Positions 50,601 through 61,708 of a stretch of DNA of 64,000 bases are shown piece after piece. The first letter of the stretch is position 1, and each line of letters starts with the position of its first letter. Location: positions 186,001-250,000 of the forward strand of contig JADNRZ010000007.1 in assembly GCA_015501605.1 (NCBI GenBank), read 5' to 3'. Below the pieces are notes generated by a model. The model saw only the letters and a list, made by a program, of their open reading frames with translations. It was not told the DNA's origin and did not search any database. Origin of the DNA: Panaeolus papilionaceus. Lineage: Eukaryota; Basidiomycota; Agaricomycetes; Agaricales. Made by a program: the position numbers and the translations under genes.

Positions 50601-52559
50601 CGAGTGCCATTTGCGGCCTCAAAAGCGCTCGAATCTCAGTTCCCCGAGTCACTGTGGGTTATTTGATACCTCGGACGCCAGCAGTGCTTTGCTTTATAAC
50701 GGATATCACTGTCAAAACATATAAAAAATCCAGTTTTTTATGTCCTTGTTTGATGTTTTCTCAAGTTGGCGTATTGTTGTACCACGGGAGCGGAAGACAA
50801 GCGCTGATGCGCGCGCGTCAGTCAATGTGATGAGCGCTCGTGACAAGTGTTTGCGAAGTTCATATGACACTTCTGACAGCACAAGCTGTGCGGCACCAGA
50901 GTGTTTCTATTCGTGCAAGCGTGAGCGATTCGTGTTATCTGTCGGCGCTAATGGAACAATATACCCTCCAAAGATGAACGCAGACATATCTATGGGGAGG
51001 ACTAAAATTCAAGGTCTCCCAGGGTTTACATTCTATGCAGTTCAAAAGCTGTTTAAGTATCCAGTTCGGAGAATTTGAAAGTTTTATAGTGCATTTGATG
51101 CCAGGCCTGTGTTTCCTTTACTTACAAACCGAGTTTTTCCCTTTGGATGTGCTGGGCCAGCGACCCTTGCGGATTATATCATGCATTTCGATTGGACACT
51201 GTGATCGACCCAAACGCTCGGGCCATAAGCGGAATCTACGCGATGAGGTCCGTTAAAGTAGCTCAAAATAAGAATCGACTTTGTGAAGGTAATCGTGAAT
51301 CCGAGTTATGTTATTTGCAAGATGTCGATAGTAATACGTATGTGGCCGACGACAGCCAATTCTCTTTGCTCTTTCCGGGTTCATCAGACCTCGAATTGCA
51401 ATAAGTCGTGCCAATATACTGCAGATATGACAGCGTAATGAGGGCGGTGTCTACGTCAAGTACCGCTGCAGTTCGCCAGCGGTGACAGACTTGTGCAAGC
51501 GAACATCTCGCCAATGCAGTCTTCGTGCTACACAGCAGCAATTGTGTCTGCCGTATGTTATCTGAGTCTGCAAATGCTGTTCGTCAATTAGGAAGACCCA
51601 TATGCAGTTGTTCTCCAGGATTGTATATGTAACAGCCTTGAAATTCCATGGTTTCATTCAGTGTAACACACGAAAATGAAGGCTTTCTGACCAATCGGAA
51701 CCAAGATGAATTGACATTAGAACTTCTTGGTAGAGGCGGCACACGATGACCCGTGCATCGATACAGCATGAAGTATCGGAGCATAACGCGATTGCCGCAT
51801 TATTATGCTTGAAACCCCTGGTGGAAATAGTAGGTATTCTGCAAATCGCTGTTAGGATATCTCTATAGTCTGGTATATCTATACGGACGTCAGGGCGGCA
51901 TATAGAATTTGAAGTATTGTTAGTGAAGGATGCCGAATGTCCCTGGGCTAAACGGGGAACAGCGGGGAACACAGAACCACATGTGGTGTGTTGCATCATA
52001 GATTCGAACTGCAGGAGAACGTAGCTTGGTGAAGATGTGGGTAGAGGGGGAATGTCATTGGTGAGTTTCGGAGAATGACAGACGCTATACGGTGACAAAG
52101 GACCAGAAATTTCCAACTCTTGTCAAAAAGTTTTGCTGCATACATTTATCTTATTATCATTATCAATACACTGCAGAGCGCGTTGACCAAATATTATCGG
52201 GGTAAGGGCATTGGTCACCTCGGCCTCGATCGATCGAGGTGTCCCTTGGGCGAAAAAAATGATTCATGAAGTTTACCGGGCTTCACAACCAGCTTCGAAT
52301 AGACTCTCAGATTCGTATGTTATATCCAGGGGATCCTGAGTCGCTATATGCACGCAATTTGTTGATTGTGATGCTTGTGCCAAATATTATTCAGAGGATG
52401 TGTCCATTCGTCGACAGTTTGAGAACAAACCTCCACGTGTCGATAGGAGGCAAAGGCATTGAATCTAGCCATGGACGGTCGGTAGATAACGAAAGAGGGT
52501 GATAGGTTGACAGCGAAAGGTGGACAGGACGGATATGAAGAGGCTGACAAGTACCGCCG
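47675..52559. other. Large gene-poor region
   Basis: Nearly 4.9 kb with no frame I can support as a gene. The longest frames are 48792-49196 (+), 50740-51078 (+) and 51658-52116 (-); none shows a domain, and none links in phase to flanking exons. The first 200 bases are the promoter of zinc-finger paralogue B. A perfect 16-bp palindrome is at 52224-52239. The region may be decayed mobile or duplicated sequence, but I saw no terminal repeats. Confidence 0.5.
52224..52239. repeat. Perfect 16-bp palindrome
   Basis: CCTCGATCGATCGAGG reads the same on both strands. It sits in non-coding sequence about 340 bases upstream of a TATA box. It could be a dimer-protein site or chance. Confidence 0.5.
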
Positions 52560-52567
52560 TATATAAA
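52560..52567 (+). promoter_or_regulatory. TATA box of the secreted-protein pseudogene
   Basis: TATATAAA followed by a long pyrimidine-rich tract (about 52650-52740), the usual fungal core promoter order. It is about 200 bases upstream of the ACG that replaces the expected start codon. Confidence 0.5.
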
Positions 52568-52763
52568 GTGAGCGAACACAGGGGAAGCTACCCACAATCG
52601 GGACGCCTGCTTCGTTTTCTGTGTGCCCAACATTGTGCTTCCGCCGAGCTCCTTCGTCTCTCTTCGTTTTTTTTTTCGTCTTTTCTTTTTTTGGGCTTTG
52701 GTTCGATTTCGTGGTTTTTTCTTCTCCCACCGTTCTTGCTTTGTTGATCCTGGAAAGTGGACG

Positions 52764-53850
52764 ACGAGGATCGACTCCTTTTTAACAGCAGTGGCGCTGT
52801 TCGCGGTCGGCGCTGTATCACAGCTTAATGTTGGGGCACCAACTGGGGTCAATCCTGATGTGATGTCTACAAAACTTGGAGGTCTCCCATTACGTTTCGG
52901 GTTGACATCACGAACGAACGCAGAGAGAATGGCGCAAGGATTACCATTGTTACCGCCGCAGATGAGGTCGCTGAAGACACCCACATCACGAGGTAAGTTG
53001 GAAGTTTGTCGTCTGGTCGAGATGTTTTGATGAAGGGGGGATATTTTTACAGAGCTGGCACCGAGGACATACCCTTCGAATAAATATCCCATGTGAGCGT
53101 ATCAGCGACGATTTTAGAACCAAGTATCTGATGGAGTTCTACACTTGATAGCATCAAGGGAGTTATCCAGTGCCGAGACAAGAATGGAAAGGTGTTAGGG
53201 GAGTATGGATTGACAACGTCCACGAGCAGGCGGTTGTTCGTTTCAACAGCTGGATTGTCTTCTCCAGATAGCATCAAGACCAGAAAGAGTGAATTGATAT
53301 GGCAGAAGATGATGAGGATCAACAGATTCGTAGAATGGACCTTCTGGATCATACGATTATTTTGGAGGAGTGCTTGGGTTCGCCTCCTTAACAGCCAATA
53401 TTTTGAATGGAGGATTCAAGTGTGTGTTCGAATTGGTTCAGAAATCAAACAAAAATTTGAACACAACTGCAGTTATTATGTTCTTGCGAGGACAGGCAGA
53501 ACACCTGCTAATTCTGTGCCTATTTTTGCGGCAACTCGTTCACGGATGCAACTGGGATTCCTGAATTAGTTCAGAGTGCTATTGTGAGCATTGATTGGTG
53601 CTCTCCGTATGAATTTGGTTGATGACATGGAAACAGTGGAATATAAATACAGCAACTGGACAACTGACACCTACGCTAGTTTCAACGCCAAGCGTTCAAA
53701 CTGTTACAGCTGGTATTGAATATTTGCCTAGTGCTGGTGAGTTGAGGGATAAAAGAAAAAGAAAAGAAATACCTCTTATATTTCATAGATGCATTTGCGT
53801 TTGTAACAGATAGGACATCGTTTGGAATCAAGTTTGGAGAGTTGTTTTGA
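52764..53850 (+). pseudogene. Secreted basidiomycete protein, start codon lost (ACG) and frame-broken
   Basis: The frame from 52764 reads RIDSFLTAVALFAVGAVSQ, a clear signal peptide, but the codon before R is ACG, not ATG. Next come SRTNAERMAQGLPLLPPQ, a motif of an expanded mushroom secreted family, then, over introns at 52993-53052 and 53093-53151, GVIQCRDKNGKVLGEYGLTT, YDYFGGVLGFASLTANILNG, YYVLARTGRTPANSVP, CGNSFTDATGIPELVQSAI and WNINTATGQLTPTLVSTP, ending at TGA 53848-53850. Splice phases agree except at two places: before 53334 (one base out) and at the T-run 53523-53527, where one extra T would restore the frame. An alternative start, ATG 52535 with an intron to 52790, gives MKRLTTVALFAVGAVS, but its donor is poor and the TATA box would be inside the intron. 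Confidence 0.6.
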
Positions 53851-53988
53851 TATATTTTTGGGAAATTAATAATTATAATTATGAATGATTATATAATTAA
53901 TCAAGGTATTAAGTAGTAGAGTAGAAAGAATGATTTTTTGTTTAGACACAACACAAGACCATTGTCGACAAGTTTTTGACTGAAATCA

Positions 53989-55207
53989 ATGAGGACCACT
54001 GTAATTCGTGTCCTCTTGCCTCTAATCCTCGCTGCTAGTATCCTTGCTCAAACTCCTCCTGATTCTGTTACTCCTACTCCTACTCCTACTCCTACCCCTA
54101 CGCCAACGCCGACTCCAACTCCAACTCCAACCCCACCAACTTCTGCACCGTCGTCAGAGCCTACAAGTACACCTTCTTCAGTGTCTTCAACACCTTCCTC
54201 AACACCTTCTAATACACCAACCGCACCAAATAATCCTACAACCCCTATTGCACCGCCAGCCAATAATGATACCACAGATTCTAATCCTCAACCTTCAACA
54301 AATATCGTCACAGGTGCCGCCGCAACAGCAATCGTAACCCAAAGCCCTTCAGTTACACCAACCTCCAATCCTTCAAATGCAGACGACAGCAAAAAGAATA
54401 ACGACGACAGTCCTGGTTTGGGTACAGGTTCAATCATTGGAATGTCAGTTGCTGCGGGTGTAGCGGTCATTGGTATAATTGCTTTCTTCGTTTGGAAGTT
54501 TACAAGGAAACGCTTCACTGAATTCAACGACAGTAAGTTTATTTATTTTCATATAATTCTTTCTCTACTTAATGCCTTTTCACTTTCAAATAGACGAAGC
54601 TATCAAGTGGCCAGACTTGAATACCCACGGAAGCAGTGTAGCAGATTCTCATCCTCTGCCTGTCAACAATACAGGAAGAGCTGGCTTTGATACAGGATCA
54701 GAAACCTCTCTCTCACGCGTCAACTCCATCAACCATTCAACTCCTGACTTTAATGCTGGTGACCCTTACGCAGTACCACCCTTGCCTCATCTCAATCCCA
54801 ATCAACCCTACCGTGATGATCCAGGTGTAATGGCCAATTTTTACGATCCTTACAATGGCCCTGTTCCCGGCACAATTGAACATGGTGCTCCTCCTCCTCA
54901 AGATTGGGGAGCAGAAGCTATTCCTATGACACAACTCAATTCAGCAGGAAGAATGAGCCCGGGTCCACACACCGCTTATAGTAACGATCACTCCATGTAC
55001 GACGCTGGACGTCAGAGCCCCGGGCCTCAAGCCTTTTACGGAGGAAGAGCTTCACCAGGACCGCAGGCGGCCTATGGAGGACGGTCTTCACCAGGTCCCC
55101 AGGCCGCTTATGGCGGGCGAATGTCTCCTGGTCCTCATGCTGCCTATGGTGGAGCTGTGTCTCCAGCACCGCCCTATGACCCATACTCTACTCACGCTCC
55201 TCGATAG
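53989..55207 (+). CDS. Mucin-like one-pass membrane protein with repeat tail
   Basis: Two exons (53989-54532, 54594-55207) give 385 residues. A signal peptide (TTVIRVLLPLILAASILAQ) is followed by about 130 Thr/Pro/Ser-rich residues, including an uninterrupted (PT)n run, likely heavily O-mannosylated. One membrane span (IIGMSVAAGVAVIGIIAFFVW) is followed by a basic stop-transfer KFTRKR. The cytoplasmic tail starts with DNEAIKWPDLN, a motif shared by many basidiomycete surface proteins of this layout, and ends in 12-residue repeats of the type RxSPGPQAAYGG. The layout resembles yeast wall-stress sensors (Wsc/Mid2), but no WSC domain is present. A surface sensor or adhesin is inferred. Confidence 0.85.
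54069..54135 (+). repeat. Coding microsatellite (ACTCCT/ACTCCA)n
   Basis: Hexamer repeats encode a Pro-Thr run in the extracellular part of the membrane protein. Such coding repeats often differ in length between strains. Confidence 0.8.
54950..55157 (+). repeat. Tandem 36-bp coding repeats (RxSPGPQAAYGG)
   Basis: About five imperfect copies of a 12-residue unit; the middle three are nearly identical (RQSPGPQAFYGG, RASPGPQAAYGG, RSSPGPQAAYGG). They form the cytoplasmic end of the membrane protein. Confidence 0.8.
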
Positions 55208-55558
55208 ACTGACCATTCCTTTCATTTAACATCTTTTATTCGATCAACGGAACTTTATACACCTGATAATATATTTTTCATGGACATATCAATGCTTTTC
55301 TTGCTGTTAGTTACTCTCGCAATTAGCTTTTTTTGTCCAAATCATACATACCAGTCCAATCCAAATATTTTATACAACACCAATGATATCAACACGTGAA
55401 GATGCTAATGTCTCCTGGCGACAGAACATTACGGGCACAGCTTTCCGTTTTTGATCATTTCTCAACGTCAACCTTACCACGGCCGCGCGCGCAGTTTACT
55501 ACCTCTTCTCTCATTTATACCCTCATCATTATTGCAAACCAATCAAGCTCAATAAAAA
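55208..55558. other. Intergenic region between two membrane-protein genes
   Basis: Holds the 3' UTR of the mucin-like gene and the promoter of the four-span gene. A pyrimidine-rich tract precedes the ATG at 55559. No other feature was seen. Confidence 0.6.
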
Positions 55559-56963
55559 ATGGGCTTGCTTGACAAAATCAACGATGTTGCAAGCAAATTC
55601 GCACCGTCAAAAATGAAATCCTCGGGCGGAATAGGCAACGGTCATGGCATGGTTGGAACTGATGATGATGTATGTCTCCTCGTCTTCTTGAACGACGTCG
55701 AAGACCAATTACATAATGTCTTCATCGTCGTTTCAACTTGAAACTCTGTCTAACATCCCTATTCCTTATTCCAGATGATCGTTTCAAAGCCTGTCATCGT
55801 ACTTCATAGTTTGCAAATATTCTTCAACTTTCTGGCAATGTGCTGCTTTGCAAGTGCTGCTTCATTCCAGGCTAAATGGAAAGTTGGTCCTTGTAAGTTG
55901 ATTTTACTTGACAATGTTGGGAGTTTGAACCATCTCATACACACGCTTTATAGCTGGTCTCTCTGGTTTTGCCATCTTCATCTCTATCTTTGGCATGTTC
56001 CTATCTGCCTTCATGCTTTTCGTCCCCGTTCTATACGAGAAATACGACAAGTTCATTCAACTGGCCCGCACCCTGAAAGAGGTTCGCGTCGGTTTCATTC
56101 TCACTGGTACTGGTGTAACCTTTAGCCTGCTCATCTCGTATGTTTCCCTTGTTCCTCTTTGTTCGGGACTATAGCAGCTCACAAGCTTTCAGTTTCATCA
56201 CGACCATATCGGCCTGGACTCAACCAGGCTGCAAGAACCCAGACAACGACCCGCATGCAGAGGAACTCGGTGACAAGTTCAAGCTCGGTCTTGACGGGTT
56301 CTGTAATACCAAGAAGGCCGCAGCCATCTTTTTCTGGCTTGTATTCAGTATGACCCGTTTATTAAATTAGCCAATCCCATTCTAACTCGAGATTCAGTAT
56401 GCTGGGCCATTTCCCTCGCTCTTCTTATCATGGATTGGCGCTCTGGCAAGCTCCAAGGACCTAGGGATCCCCCCTTCCAAAGACCCGAACCTTCACATGA
56501 CATGCACGACGAAGAGGACCCAGAGGAAGAGGAACCAGGCTACACACACATCCCACCAGCGCGCAGACCCACAACCTCAAACGCAGCTCACTCTGACGGC
56601 CGATACAGCAACTCGCACGTTTCTTCCCAATCACCCTTCGCCGATCCACCTTATAGAAATTCTGGGTACTCAAATTCTGCCTATACCCCCTCTTCAGTGC
56701 AGCAGCCTCTGGCCGCTGGTCGACCGAGTATGGATGCTTACGGCGCGTTCTCTGATCCTCCACCGAGTGGGTATGGTGCACCTACAAGACGAGAGTCTGC
56801 GGGGCCGCCTACCATCCCAGAGGTTGACATGGGTGGACCCATTGTAAGCAGGACAATGCAGTATGCAGATCCCTATGCTGCCGTGAGAGCCTCCATTCAC
56901 CAAGGCCCTGCATCACCAACGGGTGTGCCACCGAGCTATGAAAGCTATCAAGGATACCGCTAA
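55559..56963 (+). CDS. Four-span membrane protein with PPxY tail
   Basis: Five exons (55559-55669, 55775-55892, 55954-56137, 56193-56347, 56398-56963) give 377 residues. After a short cytosolic start come four hydrophobic spans (around LQIFFNFLAMCCFASAASF, GFAIFISIFGMFLSAFMLF, FILTGTGVTFSLLISFITT and AAAIFFWLVFICWAISLALL), like MARVEL-type proteins. The loop between spans 3 and 4 has two Cys (GCKNP, GFCNT) that could form a disulphide outside the cell. The 170-residue C-terminal tail is acidic, then Pro/Ser/Tyr-rich, and ends in GVPPSYESYQGYR. PPSY is a PPxY motif of the kind bound by WW domains of Rsp5-type ubiquitin ligases, so regulated endocytosis is plausible. The exact family is not certain. 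Confidence 0.85.
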
Positions 56964-57485
56964 AGTTTTTGTTGTTTCTTGATATCATTTGACGATTTCT
57001 TTTGTTCATTCTGCGCTGTACATACCATGGTGCTTTGGAACTTGCTTTTCTCTAATCTACGATTCTGCATGAATGCTATTTTATACGTCTTCTGCTTTTC
57101 TTACGGACGATCAGTCGCCTTTTTTTCTCTTTCATTCTAACGTAGCCTTTACTTGGATCTTTATATTATATCCCTTCTCTCTCATCGTCATTTGCATCTG
57201 TGGAGCTGTGATACGTCGTTGCTAGAATTGTATCTTGTACATTGTTTTTGTCTCACGTTCACATTTTGTACTGCATGACTACATTCACGCCTGCCCACTA
57301 TAACGAAAACGAATGAAAATGAGAGATCCTAATAGATATCCGGTACATACCCATTGGTATATTCGACAGATACAACACCAAAAATAAAGTAAAATAAAAC
57401 AGGACAGCAATATCAAAGCAAGATGAGAAGGTAGATGATATGTTACGATCAAGTATAACCCAATAAAATTTTCGAACGAAGCGCT
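56964..57485. other. Convergent 3' intergenic region
   Basis: Between the four-span gene (+) and the polyproline/WH2-like gene (-). AT-rich, with pyrimidine runs. No coding frame worth reporting. Confidence 0.6.
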
Positions 57486-60400
57486 TCACCACCGTCGAGG
57501 ACGTGGGGGTGTGAGCATGTACTCATCATCGTCCTCGTCACTTACAGGATGATAATCGTCATGATCACCGTCTTGTCGCTTGCTATCAATCTCTCTCGCA
57601 CCCTCTACATATCCAACACCCATATATACAGCAGGCCCACCTGCCCCACCGTGTGCTAAAAATCCACCATGATTATCACGGGTGCCAACTGCAGTAAAAA
57701 CCTCCTCGTAGTCATCATAATCATCCAAAATTTCTTTGGTTGTTGGAGGCAATTCAGCCTCTCGAATTTCTTGATCCAGTGTATATCTCCTGCTATTGCG
57801 TTTCTTCACAGCGACCTCCTCGCTCTCCTCGTCCTTCGGAACGTGTGTCTTATTAGGGTGAGGGGACTTGGGTAGTGGTTTCCTATTTCGCGAACGCGTA
57901 GATGAAGTCGATTGCTCAGTTGAGGCTTGTGTTTGTTGTTGATGCTGCCTAATGGGATGCGGGGTATCATGAGAGGCACGCCTGGAGAGATTGAATGTTT
58001 CCGGGGCAGGAGAGAAGGTCATAGACAATGGGGCATCAAGATCATCATCGTCTGACTGGCTAACAGCGCCTTTACTAAAACGGGATCGAAGTTTGGGACG
58101 TCGCGGCGAGTCTGCAGGCATGGGGGAAGAAGGGGGTCGTTGGTCAAATAGGTTCCCCCGGGGTCGGTGGACGGGTCGTGGAATCAGGGATGTCTTCCGT
58201 GACAACGGCTTGGGTAGACGCGGTGGTACTTGGGCTTGGATTTGAAGTTTGGGTGAAGGCTCCAAAGGTGCAGATTCCTGAGGCTCAGGCTCTGGTTCTG
58301 GAAGCGAATCATCTTCTGGTTCATGTGTTGGTCCTAGAACTGGTTCAAGAATAGCCGCTGGTTCTGGCTCATGGTCAGGTTCATTCATGGAGACATCACG
58401 ATCGTATGTGGAACGGTCATACATAGATCGGTCAAACGAATCGTCCACAGGGACACCTTTGCCGCGGAAGCGATAAAATCCACGAGAGGGACCAGCAGGC
58501 ATGACAGGAGGTGTGGGCGGTACAACATCGTCTGGGCTTGCTTCTTGTTCATTGTCAGAGCACAATGAAGGCGTTGGAGCATCTGTAACTGAAGATGACT
58601 GCCATCGAGATAACGATGCCTGTCTTGAGGTTGTAGTGGTGACCGAGCTTTCTGTGACAGAGGGAGGAGGTAGCGTATCAGATTGAGTAAATGAAGCGTT
58701 GGATTCGGCACTGGAGAAGCTGTTTTCCAGCGAAGTAGATACGCGGCGTCGAGACGATATTCCTGTAAAGGTTTCAAGTTAGTTACCCTATCTCAAAACC
58801 CGGAAAAAAGGGGAATAGACTCACGTTCATCATCACCTGGGGCCTCCTTTCGTTTTTCACCTCTCCTGGCAGAATCCTCGCGTTCTGAAGTGCTGTTACC
58901 AGTGTCAACCGGTTTTTTTGGCATCCTCTGTGGCAAAGAGGTCCGACGAGAGGGACCTTCTCGTTCGGAAGCACTGTTCTCAAAACTGCTGCCGCCTCTG
59001 GAAGTTCTGTGTGGGAGCGATGCTCGACTCGAAAGTCGCGTTGCCGAAGCCGATCGACGCAACGGAGAAGGAGCGCGATAGGATCGATCCGCAATGGCCT
59101 CTGGTTTATCAACGACTTTACGCAATCTGACCGTTTTCATTTCGGTAAGGAATGCAGCCATTTGGTCTGCGGTTAGCCCAATTGTAGGCTTTCCAGGACG
59201 ACGCCCAGTTAGAGGGTTGATAGGCTTTTCAACTGGGGGAGGCGCATGCTTCAATTGAGAACGGACAGAGGCAAACATGTTGCTTTCATCAGTGCCTGTT
59301 GTAGGAATGAGTGTTTTCTTGAGTGGAGGGAAAAGTGGTGGTGGAGGAGGGGGTGGAGGTGGTGGGGGAGGGTGAAATAGCTCAGATGAACGAGAAGCGG
59401 CGAGCTGAAAATTGAAACTTAGGAAAACAGCAGTTAGGGCCAGATAAAATACTCACCTCTTGTTGTAGGCGTGCAATCTCCTCTTCCAATTTTTGAATCC
59501 TCTCCTTATCCTGATTCCGTTCTTCTTCCATCAGTAGGAACGACATCTCACCACCCTGGTGGTCCATCATCCTTTGTTCACGTAACTCAAGGTCCTCCCG
59601 CATGGTTGACAACTCCCTCTCCTTGCCCTTGACCCTTAGTACACCAGACAAGTTTGGGTCCAAAAAATCATCATCAAACTCGATGGCACGCGCTTTACCC
59701 TTATCCAACGACCTTTTTGTACTCCTTGTCATAGCTTCTGGACTATGATGTGGGCTGGGTAACAGGATGGATGGATCCGCATCCCCTTCACCGGCCTGAA
59801 ACTTATTGACCACTGTCTTGATTGTCGGAGCAAGAGGCGACTTCCGGGGTGTACTGCCAGGTGAAGAATGAATGATAGGAGGGGGCATAAGTGATGCCGA
59901 ATTTCTTCGGGGGTGTTGACTGTGATTATTTGCATGTGATGAAGGAGCGGCGAAGCGGACTTGTTGTTCGCGATGCCGATTCGCGTCTAGTTCGGAGGGT
60001 TCTACAGATGGTGATCGAGGAAATAAAGAGCCCGGCATGGTTATTGACTTTTTTCGTTTAAGGCATCGCTGCGTGGTTGCAGTATTGGGAGGGGGCCGAA
60101 CAGGTCTGGTGTCTGAGGAACAAGAGCATCAGCGAACCGACCAAAAATGGTGAGCGTTGTCCAGCCATGCCGACTTGCCTTGCCGCCGTTCATAGTGACT
60201 CTCCTCGATTTCTGGAGAGTGTGAACGAGCTTCGCGTCTTTCTCTGCGTTTACTGTGTGGTTCTCGAGGGGGAGATGGAGTTGGACTGTATCGGCGCGAC
60301 TTTGATTTACGTTTTCGTGGAGGTGGTGTTGGACTGCGATGTCTAGAATACCGCACTCTGTTCCTTTGACCTACCTCCTCGTCGTCATCATCATCGTCGT

Positions 60401-60657
60401 AGTCATCGTCTTGGTCCTCGTCATCCAATGTACGTCGAGATGATGATGCAGCCTATTGAAGATAGTAATTTGTAATTACATGAGCTATTGATTGACGGGT
60501 TTAGTTTGAAGAGAAAAAAGCGTACGAAAGAGGTATTTGCTGTGGCATTCGCAACAAAAGACTCGAATTCTCTAGAGACAAAGTTGAGCACACCACCAAG
60601 AATACCCGTCGACGTCGGCGCAGACGACGACGAACGAGACCTTGATTTTGAGGGCAT
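57486..60657 (-). CDS. Large polyproline protein with WH2-like motif, function unknown
   Basis: Five exons (60657-60526, 60452-60179, 60112-59457, 59404-58825, 58762-57486) give 972 residues. Exon 2 joins exon 3 through a GC-AG intron (60178-60113, donor GCAAGT), giving YERRQDTRPVRPPPN. Without it the region would be called as two genes. In order: a helical start GILGGVLNFVSREFESFVAN, an acidic run (DDDYDDDDDDEE), Arg/Ser-rich stretches, a long coiled coil (about residues 295-355, EERNQDKERIQKLEEEIARL), thirteen consecutive prolines, then MFASVRSQLKHAP and LTADQMAAFLTEMKTVRLRK, both like WH2 actin-binding motifs. The C-terminal 500 residues are disordered. Polyproline next to WH2 suggests actin regulation, as in verprolin. 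That is an inference. Confidence 0.75.
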
Positions 60658-60797
60658 AATATAAGAACAAGTGCACTAAGTTGTGACAGAACCTGTGACG
60701 CGACAATGCTTAAGTTGTTTGCATGTGTTGTGATATTAGTCTCTCTCTCTCCCTCTCACTTTCACTATTACCGCTGCTAAACTAATAACTTATAATT
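60658..60797. promoter_or_regulatory. Short divergent promoter
   Basis: Only 140 bases separate the ATGs of the polyproline protein (-) and the MMTAG2 homologue (+), so both promoters overlap here. A CT-rich run (CTCTCTCTCTCCCTCTC) lies near 60741-60757. Confidence 0.6.
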
Positions 60798-61642
60798 ATG
60801 TTTGAACCTGTTCGCGGTGGAACTCGTGGTGGACAAGCAGAGTTCAAATGGTCAGATGTGTCCGCAGACAAAGACAGAGAAGTAATTCGATCTTATTTCC
60901 ACTCGTATCTCTGACTCGACGTGCTCATCTCTATTCATTTGCAATCCATGTAGAATTATCTAGGGCACAGTATCAACGCACCTACTGGTCGCTGGCAAAA
61001 GAACAAGGACATTCACTGGTACAACCGCGACAAAGACCAAACCGATGCTGAGAGAAATGAGGAAATTAGGCGTATAAAACAGTTGGAGGCAGACGCTATC
61101 GCTGCTGCATTGTACGTCCTGCTTATTCTTTCACCTTGACGTCGACTAATACATACTATAGAGGTTATGAGCCTACTACAAGTGGAAATGCTTCGGGAGC
61201 CAACGCGACTGCTATTCCTTCATCCTCAAACGGCGACAAGTTTGCGGGTTTGGACCCTGACAAGGCGTTAGAGAAGGAGGAGAAACGTAAACGAAAGGAG
61301 GAACGTCGGGCCGAGAAAAAAGCCCGTAAAGAGCTCAAACGACTCAGTCAAACTGGTGCACATGGCCTAGAAGATCTCAGAGCAAAAGAAAAGGAACACA
61401 CGAGGAGGCACAGATCCCGTTCCCGCTCACCCCGGTACAGATCCAGGGAACGTCGGACTCGGGATGAGAGGAGACCAAGAAGTCGTAGTCGCAGTCGTAC
61501 ACCCCCAGAGGAGCGGCGCAGTCGGACCAACAAGGACGAGCCTTACGGAGAAGCTGAGCGCGAGCGTGAACGAGAAATGGATCGACGACGTTGGGAAGCC
61601 AATCGTGCGCGGGATATGCCTTCAGATCGCAGAAACTACTAG
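60798..61642 (+). CDS. MMTAG2 homologue (multiple myeloma tumour-associated protein 2 family)
   Basis: Three exons (60798-60881, 60954-61111, 61162-61642) give 240 residues. The start FEPVRGGTRGGQAEFKWSDV, then DKDRENYLGHSINAPTGRWQ and KNKDIHWYNRDK, is the Mmtag domain (PF10159) almost to consensus. It is followed by a Lys/Glu-rich helix (EKEEKRKRKEERRAEKKARK) and an Arg/Ser-rich tail (RHRSRSRSPRYRSRERR), which suggests a nuclear protein linked to RNA processing. Human MMTAG2 is poorly understood, so no biochemical role is claimed. Its ATG lies 140 bases from that of the divergent polyproline gene. Confidence 0.92.
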
Positions 61643-61708
61643 TTTTTCGTCCATCTCTCTCATCATTCATCATTGTAGTAATACGGTTTATATCATAATC
61701 ATTGTGCT

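Noticed and set aside
51658..52116. Possible third zinc-finger paralogue (minus strand, 152 codons)
   Set aside because: The Ser/Pro-rich start is loosely similar, but no Cys/His finger is found in any frame downstream.
52344..53092. Minus-strand frames of 128 and 233 codons
   Set aside because: Lys-rich low-complexity antisense of the pyrimidine tract upstream of the secreted-protein pseudogene.
60129..60657. A separate small gene ending just after 60179
   Set aside because: The GC-AG join gives a continuous frame with the downstream exons; a separate gene would leave about 90 bases for terminator plus promoter.
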